Part shown: piece by piece, positions 1 through 8,753 of the stretch
How positions within the stretch are numbered: the stretch's first letter is position 1
Layout: each line of letters starts with the position of its first letter
Source of the DNA: Clostridium oryzae
Lineage (GTDB): Bacteria > Bacillota > Clostridia > Clostridiales > Clostridiaceae
NCBI RefSeq assembly: GCF_002029235.1
Contig: NZ_MZGV01000038.1
Location: forward strand, 1-41,818
Length of the DNA: 41,818 bases
Reading direction: 5' to 3'
Position numbers and translations under genes: made by a program
The notes under the pieces: generated by a model
The model's input: only the letters and a program-made list of their open reading frames with translations
Database searches by the model: none
What the model was told of the DNA's origin: nothing

Positions 1-254
1 TTTCCTCTTTAGTCACTATAATATAAAAAGACAATAGGCAACAGTTGATTTGCATAAAATATTGTATATTTCAACATTTTTTTTGTATATATTAGTAAAT
101 TACTGAAACATATTCATTATATTATAAATTATATTTAATTATAACAAATTATAATGAAAAATATAGTACTTTTATTATATTTTCATTGTGTCTCAATAGG
201 CTATTGAAAGGTAGGATGCTTTTAAGAAGGTTATTATAAAAAAACATAGAACGA

Positions 255-1076
255 CTATCCAAAAAGATTTTTTCTATACTGTGAGGGTGTCATGTTAAAG
301 CAGCATTTGAAATGCTTATAAAATGATGCAGCATCTCGAAAACCACAAGAATAGAGGATTTCTGTAATGCTGTATTTTTTATCAGCGAGCATATTTTTAG
401 CAACATTTAACCGGTACTGAATTAAGTATTTTTGAGGAGATAAATTGTTATGCTGCATAAAGAGTTTATATAGATACGTGCGGTCAATACCTATATGTTT
501 TGCAATATCACTTATTTTCATATCATAAGAGTAGTTATTTTTAATGTACTCTTTTGCAAGAAAAACATAGTCTGAAGCGGTTGAATCGTTAGATTCATCT
601 TTGGAAAGCAAATAAGAGAAAATTTGATATAATCTGCTTATAATTGCGTATTCATTATCTTTTCCTAATTCAAAATTATCAATGAGTTCAAATAAAGACT
701 TCTTTAATTTACCACAGCTGTAATCTTTGTGAATCAGATTTTTGCTACTAAAGCAGATCTTTTTTAAAATATTTTCAGCTTCATAACCGTCAAAACCAAT
801 CCACACGTACTCCCAAGGATCATGAAGGTCTGCTTCATAGTATGTAGAAACCCCTGGTTCAATCAAAAACATTTCTTCAGCTGAAACCTGATATATTTTA
901 TTTCTGACGTGGTAGGAGCCTTTACCAGAAAGTACAAAGTGAATAAGATAATGCGGACGTATGGCAGGACCATAAAAATGTGAAGGTTCACATTTTTCCC
1001 AGCCGCAAAAATATAATGTAAGCGGAGCATTTGCCTTTACGTGAACAGGAACGTTTTTAACTATTAGTTTATCCAT
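255..1076 (-). CDS. AraC-family transcriptional regulator with N-terminal cupin
   Basis: A 273-residue AraC/XylS-type regulator. The N-terminal half (about residues 15-100) looks like the sugar-sensing cupin domain of MsmR/RafR-type activators. The C-terminal hundred residues hold two helix-turn-helix units: DIAKHIGIDRTYLYKLF near residue 190 and EILYSCGFRDAASFYKHF near 245. The start chosen is the ATG at 1076, which has GGAGGAATTATATT before it; an upstream in-frame ATG at 1136 lacks a ribosome binding site. The gene is divergent from the GH4 alpha-galactosidase at 1310, with a shared 233-bp intergenic region. The family usually activates such a neighbour in response to its sugar. The ligand is inferred from context (alpha-galactosides) and is not visible in the sequence. 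Confidence 0.9.
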   Translation of the reverse strand: MDKLIVKNVPVHVKANAPLTLYFCGWEKCEPSHFYGPAIRPHYLIHFVLSGKGSYHVRNKIYQVSAEEMFLIEPGVSTYYEADLHDPWEYVWIGFDGYEAENILKKICFSSKNLIHKDYSCGKLKKSLFELIDNFELGKDNEYAIISRLYQIFSYLLSKDESNDSTASDYVFLAKEYIKNNYSYDMKISDIAKHIGIDRTYLYKLFMQHNNLSPQKYLIQYRLNVAKNMLADKKYSITEILYSCGFRDAASFYKHFKCCFNMTPSQYRKNLFG

Positions 1077-1309
1077 AATATAATTCCTCCATAAAAAATT
1101 CAACAAATCACTAGTAATTTGCAACATAGATATCATGATAATGTAATGAATATATTATATTATACATACATACAGGAAACAAATAAATAATAAATGATAA
1201 ACGACTGATTAACTTAACTTACAAATTATCAAATATTGATTTTTAACAATCATTTGGTTCCTTATAAGTTAACAGTTCAAGGCGTTTACATGAATTGGAG
1301 GAAATATAT

Positions 1310-2632
1310 ATGTTAAAAATTACTTTTATGGGAGCAGGAAGTACAGTGTTTGCTAGGAACGTACTTGGAGATTGCATGTGCACTCCAGCGCTGCGTGAAT
1401 GTGAAATTGCGTTATATGACATAGATGAAAAGCGTTTGAAGGAGTCGGAGATTATTCTTTCTGCTATTAATAAAAATGTTAACGAGTCAAAAGCTGTAAT
1501 TAAAACATATCTTGGAGTAGAAAACAGAAAGGCTGCACTAAAAGGAGCAAGATTTGTTGTGAATGCTATCCAAGTCGGATTGTACGAGCCATGTACAGTT
1601 ATAGATTTTGAGATACCCAAAAAGTATGGTCTACGTCAAACTATTGCAGATACTATGGGTATTGGTGGAATTATGAGGGCACTTCGTACTATTCCAGTAT
1701 TAGAAGACTTTGCTGCTGATATGGAGGAGGTATGTCCTGATGCTTATTTTATGAATTATACAAATCCTATGGCAATGCTTACAGGATATATGCAGCGTTA
1801 TACAAATATTAATACGATAGGTTTATGTCACAGCGTTCAGGTATGTTCAGAGACCCTTTTGAAAAACCTTGGTATGGAGGACAAGTTAGAAGGCAGGACG
1901 GAACTTATTGCTGGTATCAACCATATGGCATGGCTTCTCGAATTAAGAGATAAGACTGGCAATGATTTATATCCGGAAATTCGTAAGAGAAGTGCAAAGA
2001 AAAATGCAGAAGAGAAACACGATGATATGATTCGTTTTGATTATATTAAACGCCTAGGATATTACTGTACAGAATCAAGTGAACATAATTCAGAGTATAA
2101 TGCTTTTTATATTAAGTCAAAATATCCTGAACTAATTGAAAAATACAATATACCGTTGGACGAATATCCTAGAAGATGTGTTAATCAGATAGCAGGATGG
2201 GAAGAAGAAAAAAATGATATACTTGCAGATGGAAAGATTACGCATGAGAGAAGCAAAGAATATGCATCTTATATAATGGAAGCAATTGTTACGAATACTC
2301 CATATAAAATTGGGGGCAACATATTAAATACTGGACTTATTGATAATCTTCCTGCAGATGCTTGTGTTGAAGTGCCATGCTTGATAGACGGAAACGGAAT
2401 ACATCCAACGCATGTTGGTAAATTACCAGTACAGTTAGCGGCTATGAATATGACTAATATAAATGCCCAGCTTATAACTATTGAAGCCGCAAGAACCAAA
2501 AAAAGAGAGCATATTTATCAAGCTGCTATGATGGATCCTCATACTGCGGCAGAACTATCAATTGATGATATAGTTAAAATGTGTGATGAACTTATTGATG
2601 CTCATGGAGAATATATGAAATATTATAAATAA
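1310..2632 (+). CDS. melA: GH4 family alpha-galactosidase (MelA-like)
   Basis: Cytoplasmic NAD- and metal-dependent glycosidase of family GH4, 440 residues, the usual length for the family. The N-terminal Rossmann motif GAGSTVFARN begins at residue 8, NYTNPMAM follows near 149, the CHSV motif is at 173-176 and GINH at 202-205. Cys173 and His205 fit the family's metal-binding Cys and His. From memory, CHSV is typical of alpha-galactosidases and alpha-glucosidases, CHEV of alpha-galacturonidases and CNVP of phospho-glycosidases, so alpha-galactosidase is preferred. The ATG at 1310 has TTGGAGG at 1295-1301; the in-frame TTG at 1295 overlaps that site and is unlikely to be the start. The gene stands alone, divergent from an AraC regulator, with no dedicated transporter beside it. 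Alpha-glucosidase is the main alternative. Confidence 0.88.
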   Translation: MLKITFMGAGSTVFARNVLGDCMCTPALRECEIALYDIDEKRLKESEIILSAINKNVNESKAVIKTYLGVENRKAALKGARFVVNAIQVGLYEPCTVIDFEIPKKYGLRQTIADTMGIGGIMRALRTIPVLEDFAADMEEVCPDAYFMNYTNPMAMLTGYMQRYTNINTIGLCHSVQVCSETLLKNLGMEDKLEGRTELIAGINHMAWLLELRDKTGNDLYPEIRKRSAKKNAEEKHDDMIRFDYIKRLGYYCTESSEHNSEYNAFYIKSKYPELIEKYNIPLDEYPRRCVNQIAGWEEEKNDILADGKITHERSKEYASYIMEAIVTNTPYKIGGNILNTGLIDNLPADACVEVPCLIDGNGIHPTHVGKLPVQLAAMNMTNINAQLITIEAARTKKREHIYQAAMMDPHTAAELSIDDIVKMCDELIDAHGEYMKYYK

Positions 2633-2651
2633 AGTGATATTAGATTAATCT

Positions 2652-2714
2652 AAAAATATCTTCAATAATTGCTGTGGATTTATTAGAAACCAAAGTAATG
2701 TTGAGGATATTTTT
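2652..2714. terminator. Bidirectional terminator between melA and the DUF4363 gene
   Basis: Inverted repeat with 14-nt arms (2652-2665 and 2701-2714), one G-U pair and a 35-nt loop. The arms begin or end in runs of five A or T, so a U-rich arm end exists on both strands. It lies between the convergent melA and DUF4363 genes and touches the stop codon of the latter. The long loop lowers confidence. Confidence 0.5.
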
Positions 2715-3078
2715 ATCTTCCAATATTATCCCAGTGTTCATAAGCTTCATTTAGTTCAATAATAGCATCAGATTTGCTTTTCGCAGTAATTGCACCCTTG
2801 ATGCGAGACAGACTTACATCAAAATAATCTATTTCATCTTTTTCGGCACTAAATTGTACTCTGGCAAGTACCTTTTTCCACGCTTTAGAAAGAGCATAAG
2901 TTTTTTTGCTAGCGGCGTTCCATCTTTCAGCATTGACATCATATATAATTAATTGTATAGATTTAGGAATATCATCATCTTTCGATATTGGTTTCTTCAA
3001 AACATTATCGCTGTTCATTATCAATATGAATAAAAGCAGTGTTAATATTGGTATTGCTTTAGTTAGAAGATTTCTCAT
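2713..3078 (-). CDS. DUF4363 family protein
   Basis: Protein of 121 residues with one N-terminal hydrophobic segment (about residues 5-22) that could be a membrane anchor or signal. An amphipathic, charged helical remainder follows, rich in Lys, Ala and Glu. It resembles the DUF4363 family, which in clostridia and bacilli is commonly found next to DUF421/YetF proteins. That is the case here: it starts 11 bp after the DUF421 gene, with AAGGAGG before its ATG, so the two are probably co-transcribed. The biochemical role is unknown. The neighbour suggests it is an accessory protein at the outer face of the membrane. Confidence 0.8.
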   Translation of the reverse strand: MRNLLTKAIPILTLLLFILIMNSDNVLKKPISKDDDIPKSIQLIIYDVNAERWNAASKKTYALSKAWKKVLARVQFSAEKDEIDYFDVSLSRIKGAITAKSKSDAIIELNEAYEHWDNIGR

Positions 3079-3089
3079 GCTTTTCCTCC

Positions 3090-3818
3090 TTAGTATGGCC
3101 CTTTATAATCACCAATGTCAGTTACTTTTTTTATATGATCTTCATATTTATCTATGTATAGAGAACCTGCAGGATTTAATGTGGCTATAAAAACTTCAGA
3201 TATATCATTAATTCCCTGCGCATGTAACTGATCAATTATCCAGTTTTTATCCTTATCTAGCTGTCTAAGATTTTCTTCTATAAGTATACCGTCATATATA
3301 AGTTCTGTACTTATTCCAGATGGTTGGCAGACAACATTCATATCTTTAGCCTTTATATTATCATATTCTGGTTTTTTAAGTACGGACAGTTGTCCATTTG
3401 GCTCAATAATTGCAAAATCTACCTGTACTAAATCAAATACATCTTTATTTCTAAGCAGCTCCATAATGTCAGATACCCTATATTTCATCTTTCTTAATGT
3501 ATCCTCCATTATTTTACCGTTCATGATAACAATGGTTGGTTCGCCCTCTATATATTTTGCTGCATATCTCGATTTCATTGTTATGTATTCCATCAAGTAG
3601 CCTAATACTGACCAGCAAAACAGGCCAACCCAATGGGGCCATGCTCTACTCGACAAATCTGTAGTTAGGCTAGCAGCAATAGAACCAATTGTAATTCCTA
3701 ATACATAATCAAAAAAAGTCAATTGACTTATCTGCTGCTTGCCTAATATTTTTGTAAAAATAAGCAATGTAAAAAAAGCGATTATAGAACGGACTAAAAC
3801 AATCAATCCTTCACTCAT
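3090..3818 (-). CDS. DUF421/YetF-family membrane protein
   Basis: A 242-residue protein with about three hydrophobic segments in residues 1-80. The cytosolic part that follows carries two repeats typical of the YetF fold: one around FDLVQVDFAIIEPNGQLSVL and one around DISEVFIATLNPAGSLYI. The motif KILGKQQISQLTFFDYVLGI near residue 25 is the family's characteristic N-terminal signature. YetF and YdfS relatives are spore or membrane proteins of poorly defined function; some are linked to spore germination or membrane stress. The ATG has AGGAGGAAT before it. The gene leads a two-gene operon with DUF4363. A second, degraded copy of this family lies divergently just upstream (3912-4188). Confidence 0.9.
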   Translation of the reverse strand: MSEGLIVLVRSIIAFFTLLIFTKILGKQQISQLTFFDYVLGITIGSIAASLTTDLSSRAWPHWVGLFCWSVLGYLMEYITMKSRYAAKYIEGEPTIVIMNGKIMEDTLRKMKYRVSDIMELLRNKDVFDLVQVDFAIIEPNGQLSVLKKPEYDNIKAKDMNVVCQPSGISTELIYDGILIEENLRQLDKDKNWIIDQLHAQGINDISEVFIATLNPAGSLYIDKYEDHIKKVTDIGDYKGPY

Positions 3819-3911
3819 TTTTTATTCCTCCTAAATACAGATGGATAATGTTTATTATTTCAAATACAAAAAACTTTATTCTTCATTTTTACTTATCTAG
3901 CTACAAGGATC

Positions 3912-4188
3912 ATGACCCAAAAGGCAATTGCAGAAATGACTGCTTATGAAATGGCAGGATTAATGATTCTGGCTAATGTTGCTTCAGAACAATTATGACA
4001 ATGTCTCAGAGGTTCAGGCAGCGATACTTGAACCTCAAGGAAATTTATCAGTTTTTTCTAAAGCAGAGAATAAGCCTGTTACACTAAAAGATTTGAATAT
4101 ACAATCTGATAATCAGCGAATAACGCTGCCGTTAATTATGGATGGAAATATCGAAAGTGTTAATAAGGTGGGAATTCAGCTGTGCTGA
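3912..4188 (+). pseudogene. Decayed DUF421/YetF-family gene
   Basis: Two out-of-frame fragments of a second YetF-type protein. The first (ATG at 3912, stop TGA at 3996) encodes a 28-residue piece that includes QKAIAEMTAYEMAGLMILAN, which matches the N-terminal family signature seen in the intact neighbour. The second, in another frame (about 3976-4188), encodes VSEVQAAILEPQGNLSVFSK and the C-terminal PLIMDGNIE, equivalent to the cytosolic YetF domain. The region between them, most of the membrane part and the first half of the domain, is missing. The end of the second fragment runs into the AATTCAGC hairpin of a dispersed repeat. No convincing ribosome binding site is present. Confidence 0.72.
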
Positions 4189-4306
4189 ATTGCTATGAAT
4201 AAATATAGAAAATAATACTTTGTAAATGCATAGATTCGGTATAGGGTAGGAAGTGATTGGAGGAGGCATTTTCCAGCCAGCGGAAATCACTTCCTACCAT
4301 TTTTTT
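4172..4306 (+). repeat. Dispersed hairpin element, short (internally deleted) copy
   Basis: Starts with an 8-bp palindrome AATTCAGC-TGT-GCTGAATT (4173-4191). A conserved block follows (4199-4244, containing TAATACTTTGTAAATGCATAG), then a hairpin with arms 4245-4258 and 4285-4298 and a T run at 4300-4306. The same palindrome and hairpin flank a much longer copy at 12993-13301, so this copy looks like a deletion derivative. It sits between the yetF remnant and the convergent spore protein gene. Confidence 0.75.
4245..4306 (+). terminator. Conserved-loop hairpin B1 (terminator-like)
   Basis: Perfect 14-bp stem GGTAGGAAGTGATT (4245-4258) with its complement at 4285-4298, a 26-nt loop containing GGAGGAGGCATTTTCC, and seven T on the plus strand. 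The T run overlaps the stop codon of the minus-strand spore protein gene. On the minus strand no T run follows, so as an intrinsic terminator it points in the plus direction. Confidence 0.75.
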
Positions 4307-4511
4307 ACTTATCAATTAATTTTTTCTCAAACTCCTCAACCATTTTTTTAGTCATTAATCCGCCAATAGGACCACCGGTAGTTCCGTTCAATTTGGAACT
4401 TTTATCACCTTTATCGCCATTATTTATCTTCATACCAAATTCATTTGCATATTCTGTTTTTATTTTATCCAGTTCTTTCTTTGCTGTTGGAACTAAAGGT
4501 CTTTTACTCAT
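4305..4511 (-). CDS. Alpha/beta-type small acid-soluble spore protein
   Basis: A 68-residue SASP that would bind and protect spore DNA and be degraded at germination. The N-terminal family motif is present as KTEYANEFGMKI (about residues 19-30) and contains a TE-Y-A site of the kind cut by the germination protease GPR. The C-terminal half has the glycine-rich GGPIGGLMTKKMVEEFEKKL segment in place of the common GGEITKRLV form. The ATG at 4511 is preceded by GGAGGTG; the upstream in-frame ATG at 4526 lies within that site. Length fits the family (60-75 residues). Expression is expected from a sigma-G promoter, which I could not identify with confidence. It marks the organism as a spore former. 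Confidence 0.92.
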   Translation of the reverse strand: MSKRPLVPTAKKELDKIKTEYANEFGMKINNGDKGDKSSKLNGTTGGPIGGLMTKKMVEEFEKKLIDK

Positions 4512-4571
4512 TACTAACACCTCCATATCAGTATTAGTTTTATACTTTTGAGCAAAGATATACTTAGTAAA

Positions 4572-5252
4572 TTATTCAGATTCTAATTGCCTTATTTTTT
4601 CTAAATCTTTTGAAGCATATGAATTAAGTGAATCACTGATATTGTTATTTATATATTCAGCTGTGCTTGAAAGATTATTGATCACATGTTTATACGAAGC
4701 ACTTAATTGGCGAAGAGAATTAACTAATCTATGGTTTTTTTTCTTTTTATAGTACTCAATTTCCTTTAGAATTCTTTTGTTTTCTGCTTTAAATATCCAT
4801 ACAAAAGTAGTAGCATTATCATGCTCTCTTTGGCATTCAATCAATGCAGATGTAGACAATTTAATTTTTGGAGCTTGATTGGATTGTTTGATTACGGAAT
4901 CGGAAATACTAGATACTATATTTTTAAACGCATTATTTAATAGATCTTTATATTTATCTTTGTCATTTCCATAAGTACCAGATGCTATTTCCTTTTTTAT
5001 TTTCTCATATTCTGAGATGTATTTATTAACGGATGAATCTTTATCATTAAAAGTTGATGATGCTTCCAGCCGTTTAAAAAATTTATATCCCACCATAGCA
5101 TCATCAGAGATATTTGATTTATCTGTTATCTCAATATTTGTATTATCTAAATTATTATTTGTACATTTATTTTTATCTGATGTGTTTTTGTATTCATTAG
5201 CGTTATAAATGTCCTTACTTGACTGAGAATTGCTAATTGTAAGCGAATCCAT
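4572..5252 (-). CDS. Hypothetical protein, helical, Asn/Ser/Lys-rich N-terminus
   Basis: A 226-residue protein I do not recognise. The first 50 residues are low-complexity and rich in Asn, Ser, Asp and Lys, with no signal peptide or membrane segment. From about residue 55 it becomes largely helical and charged, with possible coiled-coil stretches near 145-175 (ENKRILKEIEYYKKKKNHRL) and near the C-terminus. There is one Cys in the N-terminal region and one in the middle (LIECQREHD). The ATG is preceded by GGGAGGATTAGC, so it is probably expressed. It is a monocistronic minus-strand gene between the spore protein and a DEAD-box helicase. Its composition resembles lineage-specific clostridial proteins without assigned function. 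Confidence 0.7.
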   Translation of the reverse strand: MDSLTISNSQSSKDIYNANEYKNTSDKNKCTNNNLDNTNIEITDKSNISDDAMVGYKFFKRLEASSTFNDKDSSVNKYISEYEKIKKEIASGTYGNDKDKYKDLLNNAFKNIVSSISDSVIKQSNQAPKIKLSTSALIECQREHDNATTFVWIFKAENKRILKEIEYYKKKKNHRLVNSLRQLSASYKHVINNLSSTAEYINNNISDSLNSYASKDLEKIRQLESE

Positions 5253-5447
5253 GCTAATCCTCCCTTAGACTTTTATGTATATATTTTCAATATCGGATTA
5301 CAATTTAAATACTTAATACCTACATAAAAAGAACTATGCTATAATTCTTGATATATTTACACTGTAAACTTATAATGATTGAAATCGCTTATTTCAAGGT
5401 GGTAAAGTAATATGTATAATATAATACATAAATTATATCTAAGGGAA

Positions 5448-6608
5448 TTATAATCCTATATTATGTTGTTTTGCTTCAACTATTTTACCTTTGTATATTG
5501 CTTTATGTGAAATTTCTATTTTAAATGCTTTTTCATATTGCTTAATATATTTCACTTCTCTATCTGAAACAATAGATATGGCTATGCCTTCATTACCGGC
5601 ACGTCCGCAGCGTCCCACTCTATGTAGGTAAGTAACTGGTTTTTCAGGAATGTCTAAGTTAAAAACATTGGTCACTCCTTTTATATCAAGTCCTCTTGAA
5701 GCGATATCCGAGGCGACTAAAAGCTGAAGTTTACCGTTTCTAAAATCCTCTAGAGCCTTCTTTCTATCTTCTTTCATATTTGTACCATGGATGCCTTCAA
5801 CCTCTAATTTATGGTATTTTAGTTTTGAGGTTGTAATATTTATATCTTCGCTTTTATTAATAAAGATTATAGCTTTATAAGGATTTATAGCATGGATTAG
5901 CTTCCTCAATATTTCAATCTTATCACGCTGCTCACAAGTAAAATAATAGTGCTGTATATTGGAACTAATTTCAATTTTTTTATCTATACTTACGACTTCA
6001 GGTTCTTTCATAAGCTCTTTAGCTGCAGAAAGACTTTTAGGTGACATACTTGCAGAGAACATCAGCAGTTGTCTGTCTCTTAATGTAGTCTTAATTACGG
6101 CTTTCACTACATCAATATTATGCTGATCTAAAAGTCTATCGGCTTCATCTATTACAATAGTCCTTACGGTATGGGCAGATAATTTCCTTCTTTTTATTAA
6201 TTCTAAAGTCCTTCCGGGGGTACCAACAATAATATGAGGTTTTTCTTTTAATTTTTCTATTTGTCTGTTTATGTTTGCTTCACCGATTATCGAAGCGTAG
6301 GTTACTTTAATATTTGAAGCTTCGGATAACGAAACTATAGTCCTATGTATTTGCATAACTAATTCATGAGTTGGAGCTAAAATTATAGCTTGCATTTCAC
6401 GCTTTGATATATCAATTTTCTCAAAAAGCGGCAGAAGATATGCTAGTGTTTTTCCACTTCCAGTCTGCGATTGCCCTATAACATCTCTATTTTCAAGTGC
6501 TAGCGGCACTATTTCTTTTTGTATGTCTGTAGGTATATTAATACCTAGTTTAATCAATCCTTGAACTATATTTGCACTTATTCCAAGTTGTTCAAAAAAA
6601 TTATCCAT
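5448..6608 (-). CDS. Short DEAD-box RNA helicase (YfmL-like)
   Basis: A 386-residue ATP-dependent RNA helicase holding the two RecA-like domains only. Motifs in order: Q motif (IPTDIQ, about 25-30), Walker A SQTGSGKT (47-54), Ia PTHELVMQ (79-86), Ib GTPGR (129-133), II DEAD (154-157), III SAS (185-187), V ASDIASRGLD and VI HRVGRCGRAG near 330. Ia and III differ slightly from the usual PTRELA and SAT. There is no C-terminal basic or RRM extension as in DbpA or CshA, and the length is close to that of Bacillus YfmL. Likely roles are ribosome assembly or mRNA unwinding, especially in the cold. The ATG follows AGGAGGACAAAT, and the gene stands alone. Confidence 0.93.
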   Translation of the reverse strand: MDNFFEQLGISANIVQGLIKLGINIPTDIQKEIVPLALENRDVIGQSQTGSGKTLAYLLPLFEKIDISKREMQAIILAPTHELVMQIHRTIVSLSEASNIKVTYASIIGEANINRQIEKLKEKPHIIVGTPGRTLELIKRRKLSAHTVRTIVIDEADRLLDQHNIDVVKAVIKTTLRDRQLLMFSASMSPKSLSAAKELMKEPEVVSIDKKIEISSNIQHYYFTCEQRDKIEILRKLIHAINPYKAIIFINKSEDINITTSKLKYHKLEVEGIHGTNMKEDRKKALEDFRNGKLQLLVASDIASRGLDIKGVTNVFNLDIPEKPVTYLHRVGRCGRAGNEGIAISIVSDREVKYIKQYEKAFKIEISHKAIYKGKIVEAKQHNIGL

Positions 6609-6968
6609 ATTTGTCCTCCTAAATATTACTTAAAAATACCATAATACTATATTCTTTAGTATTTCACAATAGGGAAAATACATTCTATACATTATACAGG
6701 CTGATAGATATTATTTATCTACATAAGGTAATATATTTTGAAGTTAGTAAATTAAGATAAGAAGGCAACAAAAGCAATGTAATAAAAGTATTTTGTGAAT
6801 ATTAAGAGTGTAACAATTTTTTATGGATACTTAGTAAATTAGTTTTAAAAAGTTCTTGAAAATAGTGTATATAGGATTATAATAAGTTATGGAAAGTTAG
6901 CAGTAATGTAACAATTAATATCATATAGGCACAAGTGATAATTTGAAGAATATGAGGGATTAGATTTT
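6609..6968 (+). other. Intergenic region upstream of the YesM-type kinase
   Basis: This 360-bp gap holds the kinase promoter (6856-6883) and two copies of TGTAACAATT (6809-6818 and 6907-6916) that flank it. Nothing else is recognised; the first 190 bp is plain AT-rich DNA upstream of the divergent helicase gene. Confidence 0.5.
6856..6883 (+). promoter_or_regulatory. Promoter of the YesM/YesN-type operon
   Basis: -35 TTGAAA (6856-6861), 16-bp spacer, -10 TATAAT (6878-6883), about 85 bp before the kinase start codon. Direct repeats of TGTAACAATT lie about 40 bp upstream of the -35 and about 25 bp downstream of the -10, a placement that would suit autoregulation. Confidence 0.5.
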
Positions 6969-8753
6969 ATGAAAACGATTAAACAACTTATGATACGTAT
7001 ATATAACAATCTTAATATTTCTGCAAAAATGTCCGCTCTATATATGGCATTTCTTACTTTGTCATTAATTATAGCAACAATAATACACTATCAGGTCAAT
7101 TATAATTTTACTATTAAGAAACAAAAAACACTGTCTATGCAGACACTGTATTCTTTAAAATCTAATATATATAACATGATGGATAATGTTAGTTTTAACT
7201 CAAGGATTATTATGGCCAATATAGATGTACAGGATATTCTGACTGATGGAAATCATGGGAACAGCTTGGAGTACCAAAGAAAAATATACAATTATCTAAG
7301 TACTTTAATAGATTCCATGCAGTATATACAATCTGTTTATGTTTTTGATAATTATAATAATTATTATGGTGTGGATAAGAATTACTTAAAAAGACTAAAG
7401 CTTAAAAGATTGAATCAGGCAGATTGGTATAGCAGTGTAATAAAGTTAGATGGATACTATATTCTAAAATTGAATGGAATCAAGATCTTTAAATTGAAAA
7501 ATGCAGGTAAAAATACGATATCATTAATCCGCGTTGTCAACAGCACAACCTCTGAAAGAAAAATAGGTGTGATAATGGTTAATATTTCTGAAGAGGCATT
7601 TGAAAACTGTTATAAAGAAATAACCAATAGATATAAAACCAGTATAGCAATTTTGAATGAAAATAATGAACTTGTGTCAAGTAATAATCAATTTAATAAG
7701 GAAGAAATGAAACAAATACTTAATATAAGTAAAGCTAAAGGAAATTCTTTAGCCTTAAATCAAAGTGGACAATCATATATATATTCTTCAATGAAGCTTA
7801 AAAGATATGGGTGGAAAATTGTTATAGGAATACCTATGTCTGAATTAAAAAAAGAATTTTCTATATATGGACTAATAAGCTTAATAACAATCATATTAAA
7901 CAGTATATTGCTTCTTATAGGAACTATATTTATATCTAAGTTGATTTCAAATCCAATTCATAGACTTCTGCAGGCAATGAAAAATATAGAAAATGGTAAG
8001 TTTACTATAATGGCTATGAAAACAGGCAATGACGAAATTGGACAATTAAAAAATGGATATAACATTATGATAAAGGAAATCCAGAACTTAATTGAGAAAA
8101 CTGTATGGGAGCAGAAAACTATAAGAAAAGCAGAGCTTAATGTACTTCAAGCACAAATAAAGCCTCATTTTCTATATAATACGCTAAATGCTATGGAGTA
8201 TTTGGCGCTAGCAGGAAAAAATAAAGAACTTTATGATGCTTTGGAGGCTATGGGCAGCTATTATAAAAAGAGCTTAAGCAAAGGAAAAGAAATAATATCG
8301 CTAGAAGAAGAGGTTGAAATAGTAAAAGACTATGTATTTCTTCAGCAGCTTCGATATGGAAATATCCTTACCGTACACTATGATTTAAATCCTGAAACAT
8401 TGAAATATAATATACTAAAGTTGATTTTACAGCCTTTAGTTGAAAATTCTATATATCACGGAATAATGCCAAAGGGTGAGCATGGTGATATATATATTTC
8501 ATCTAAACTCAGAGATAACAAGATTTTAATCATGGTAGAGGATAATGGAATAGGAATGACTGAGGAAGAACTTAATCTAATGAAATCTCAAAAGATTAAT
8601 GATAATTTGGATAGTTTTGGTTTTAGAGGTACTGTAGAAAGGTTGAAAATTTATTATGATTGTTCTGATGTCTATACTATAGAAAGCAGCAAAGGTACCG
8701 GAACTAAAATCACATTAATAATTCCTAAAAAGCGAGGGGAGCAAAATGAATAG
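6969..8753 (+). CDS. YesM-family sensor histidine kinase
   Basis: A 594-residue membrane kinase. A transmembrane helix at about residues 23-43 is followed by a 255-residue extracellular sensor region (probably Cache-like), a second helix at 301-325, a HAMP linker to about 377, then a His_kinase (PF06580-type) domain. His400 lies in IKPHFLYNTLNAMEYL, and the ATP-binding domain has DNGIGMTEEEL and GTGTKITLII. It would autophosphorylate and pass the phosphate to the response regulator whose start overlaps its last 8 bp. Kinases of this type commonly sense extracellular carbohydrates, often through a binding protein; the sugar ABC operon at 9767 is the obvious target. The ATG has GAGGGATTAG upstream. 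Confidence 0.93.
   Translation: MKTIKQLMIRIYNNLNISAKMSALYMAFLTLSLIIATIIHYQVNYNFTIKKQKTLSMQTLYSLKSNIYNMMDNVSFNSRIIMANIDVQDILTDGNHGNSLEYQRKIYNYLSTLIDSMQYIQSVYVFDNYNNYYGVDKNYLKRLKLKRLNQADWYSSVIKLDGYYILKLNGIKIFKLKNAGKNTISLIRVVNSTTSERKIGVIMVNISEEAFENCYKEITNRYKTSIAILNENNELVSSNNQFNKEEMKQILNISKAKGNSLALNQSGQSYIYSSMKLKRYGWKIVIGIPMSELKKEFSIYGLISLITIILNSILLLIGTIFISKLISNPIHRLLQAMKNIENGKFTIMAMKTGNDEIGQLKNGYNIMIKEIQNLIEKTVWEQKTIRKAELNVLQAQIKPHFLYNTLNAMEYLALAGKNKELYDALEAMGSYYKKSLSKGKEIISLEEEVEIVKDYVFLQQLRYGNILTVHYDLNPETLKYNILKLILQPLVENSIYHGIMPKGEHGDIYISSKLRDNKILIMVEDNGIGMTEEELNLMKSQKINDNLDSFGFRGTVERLKIYYDCSDVYTIESSKGTGTKITLIIPKKRGEQNE

Noticed and set aside
1277..1290. Possible catabolite-responsive (cre) site before the GH4 gene (minus strand TGTAAACGCCTTGA)
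   Set aside because: Two mismatches at conserved positions of the consensus, and a single weak match in AT-rich DNA is expected by chance.
5379..5397. Hairpin TTGAAAT-CGCTT-ATTTCAA after the helicase gene
   Set aside because: Weak 7-bp A/T-rich stem without a following T run on either strand; not supported as a terminator.
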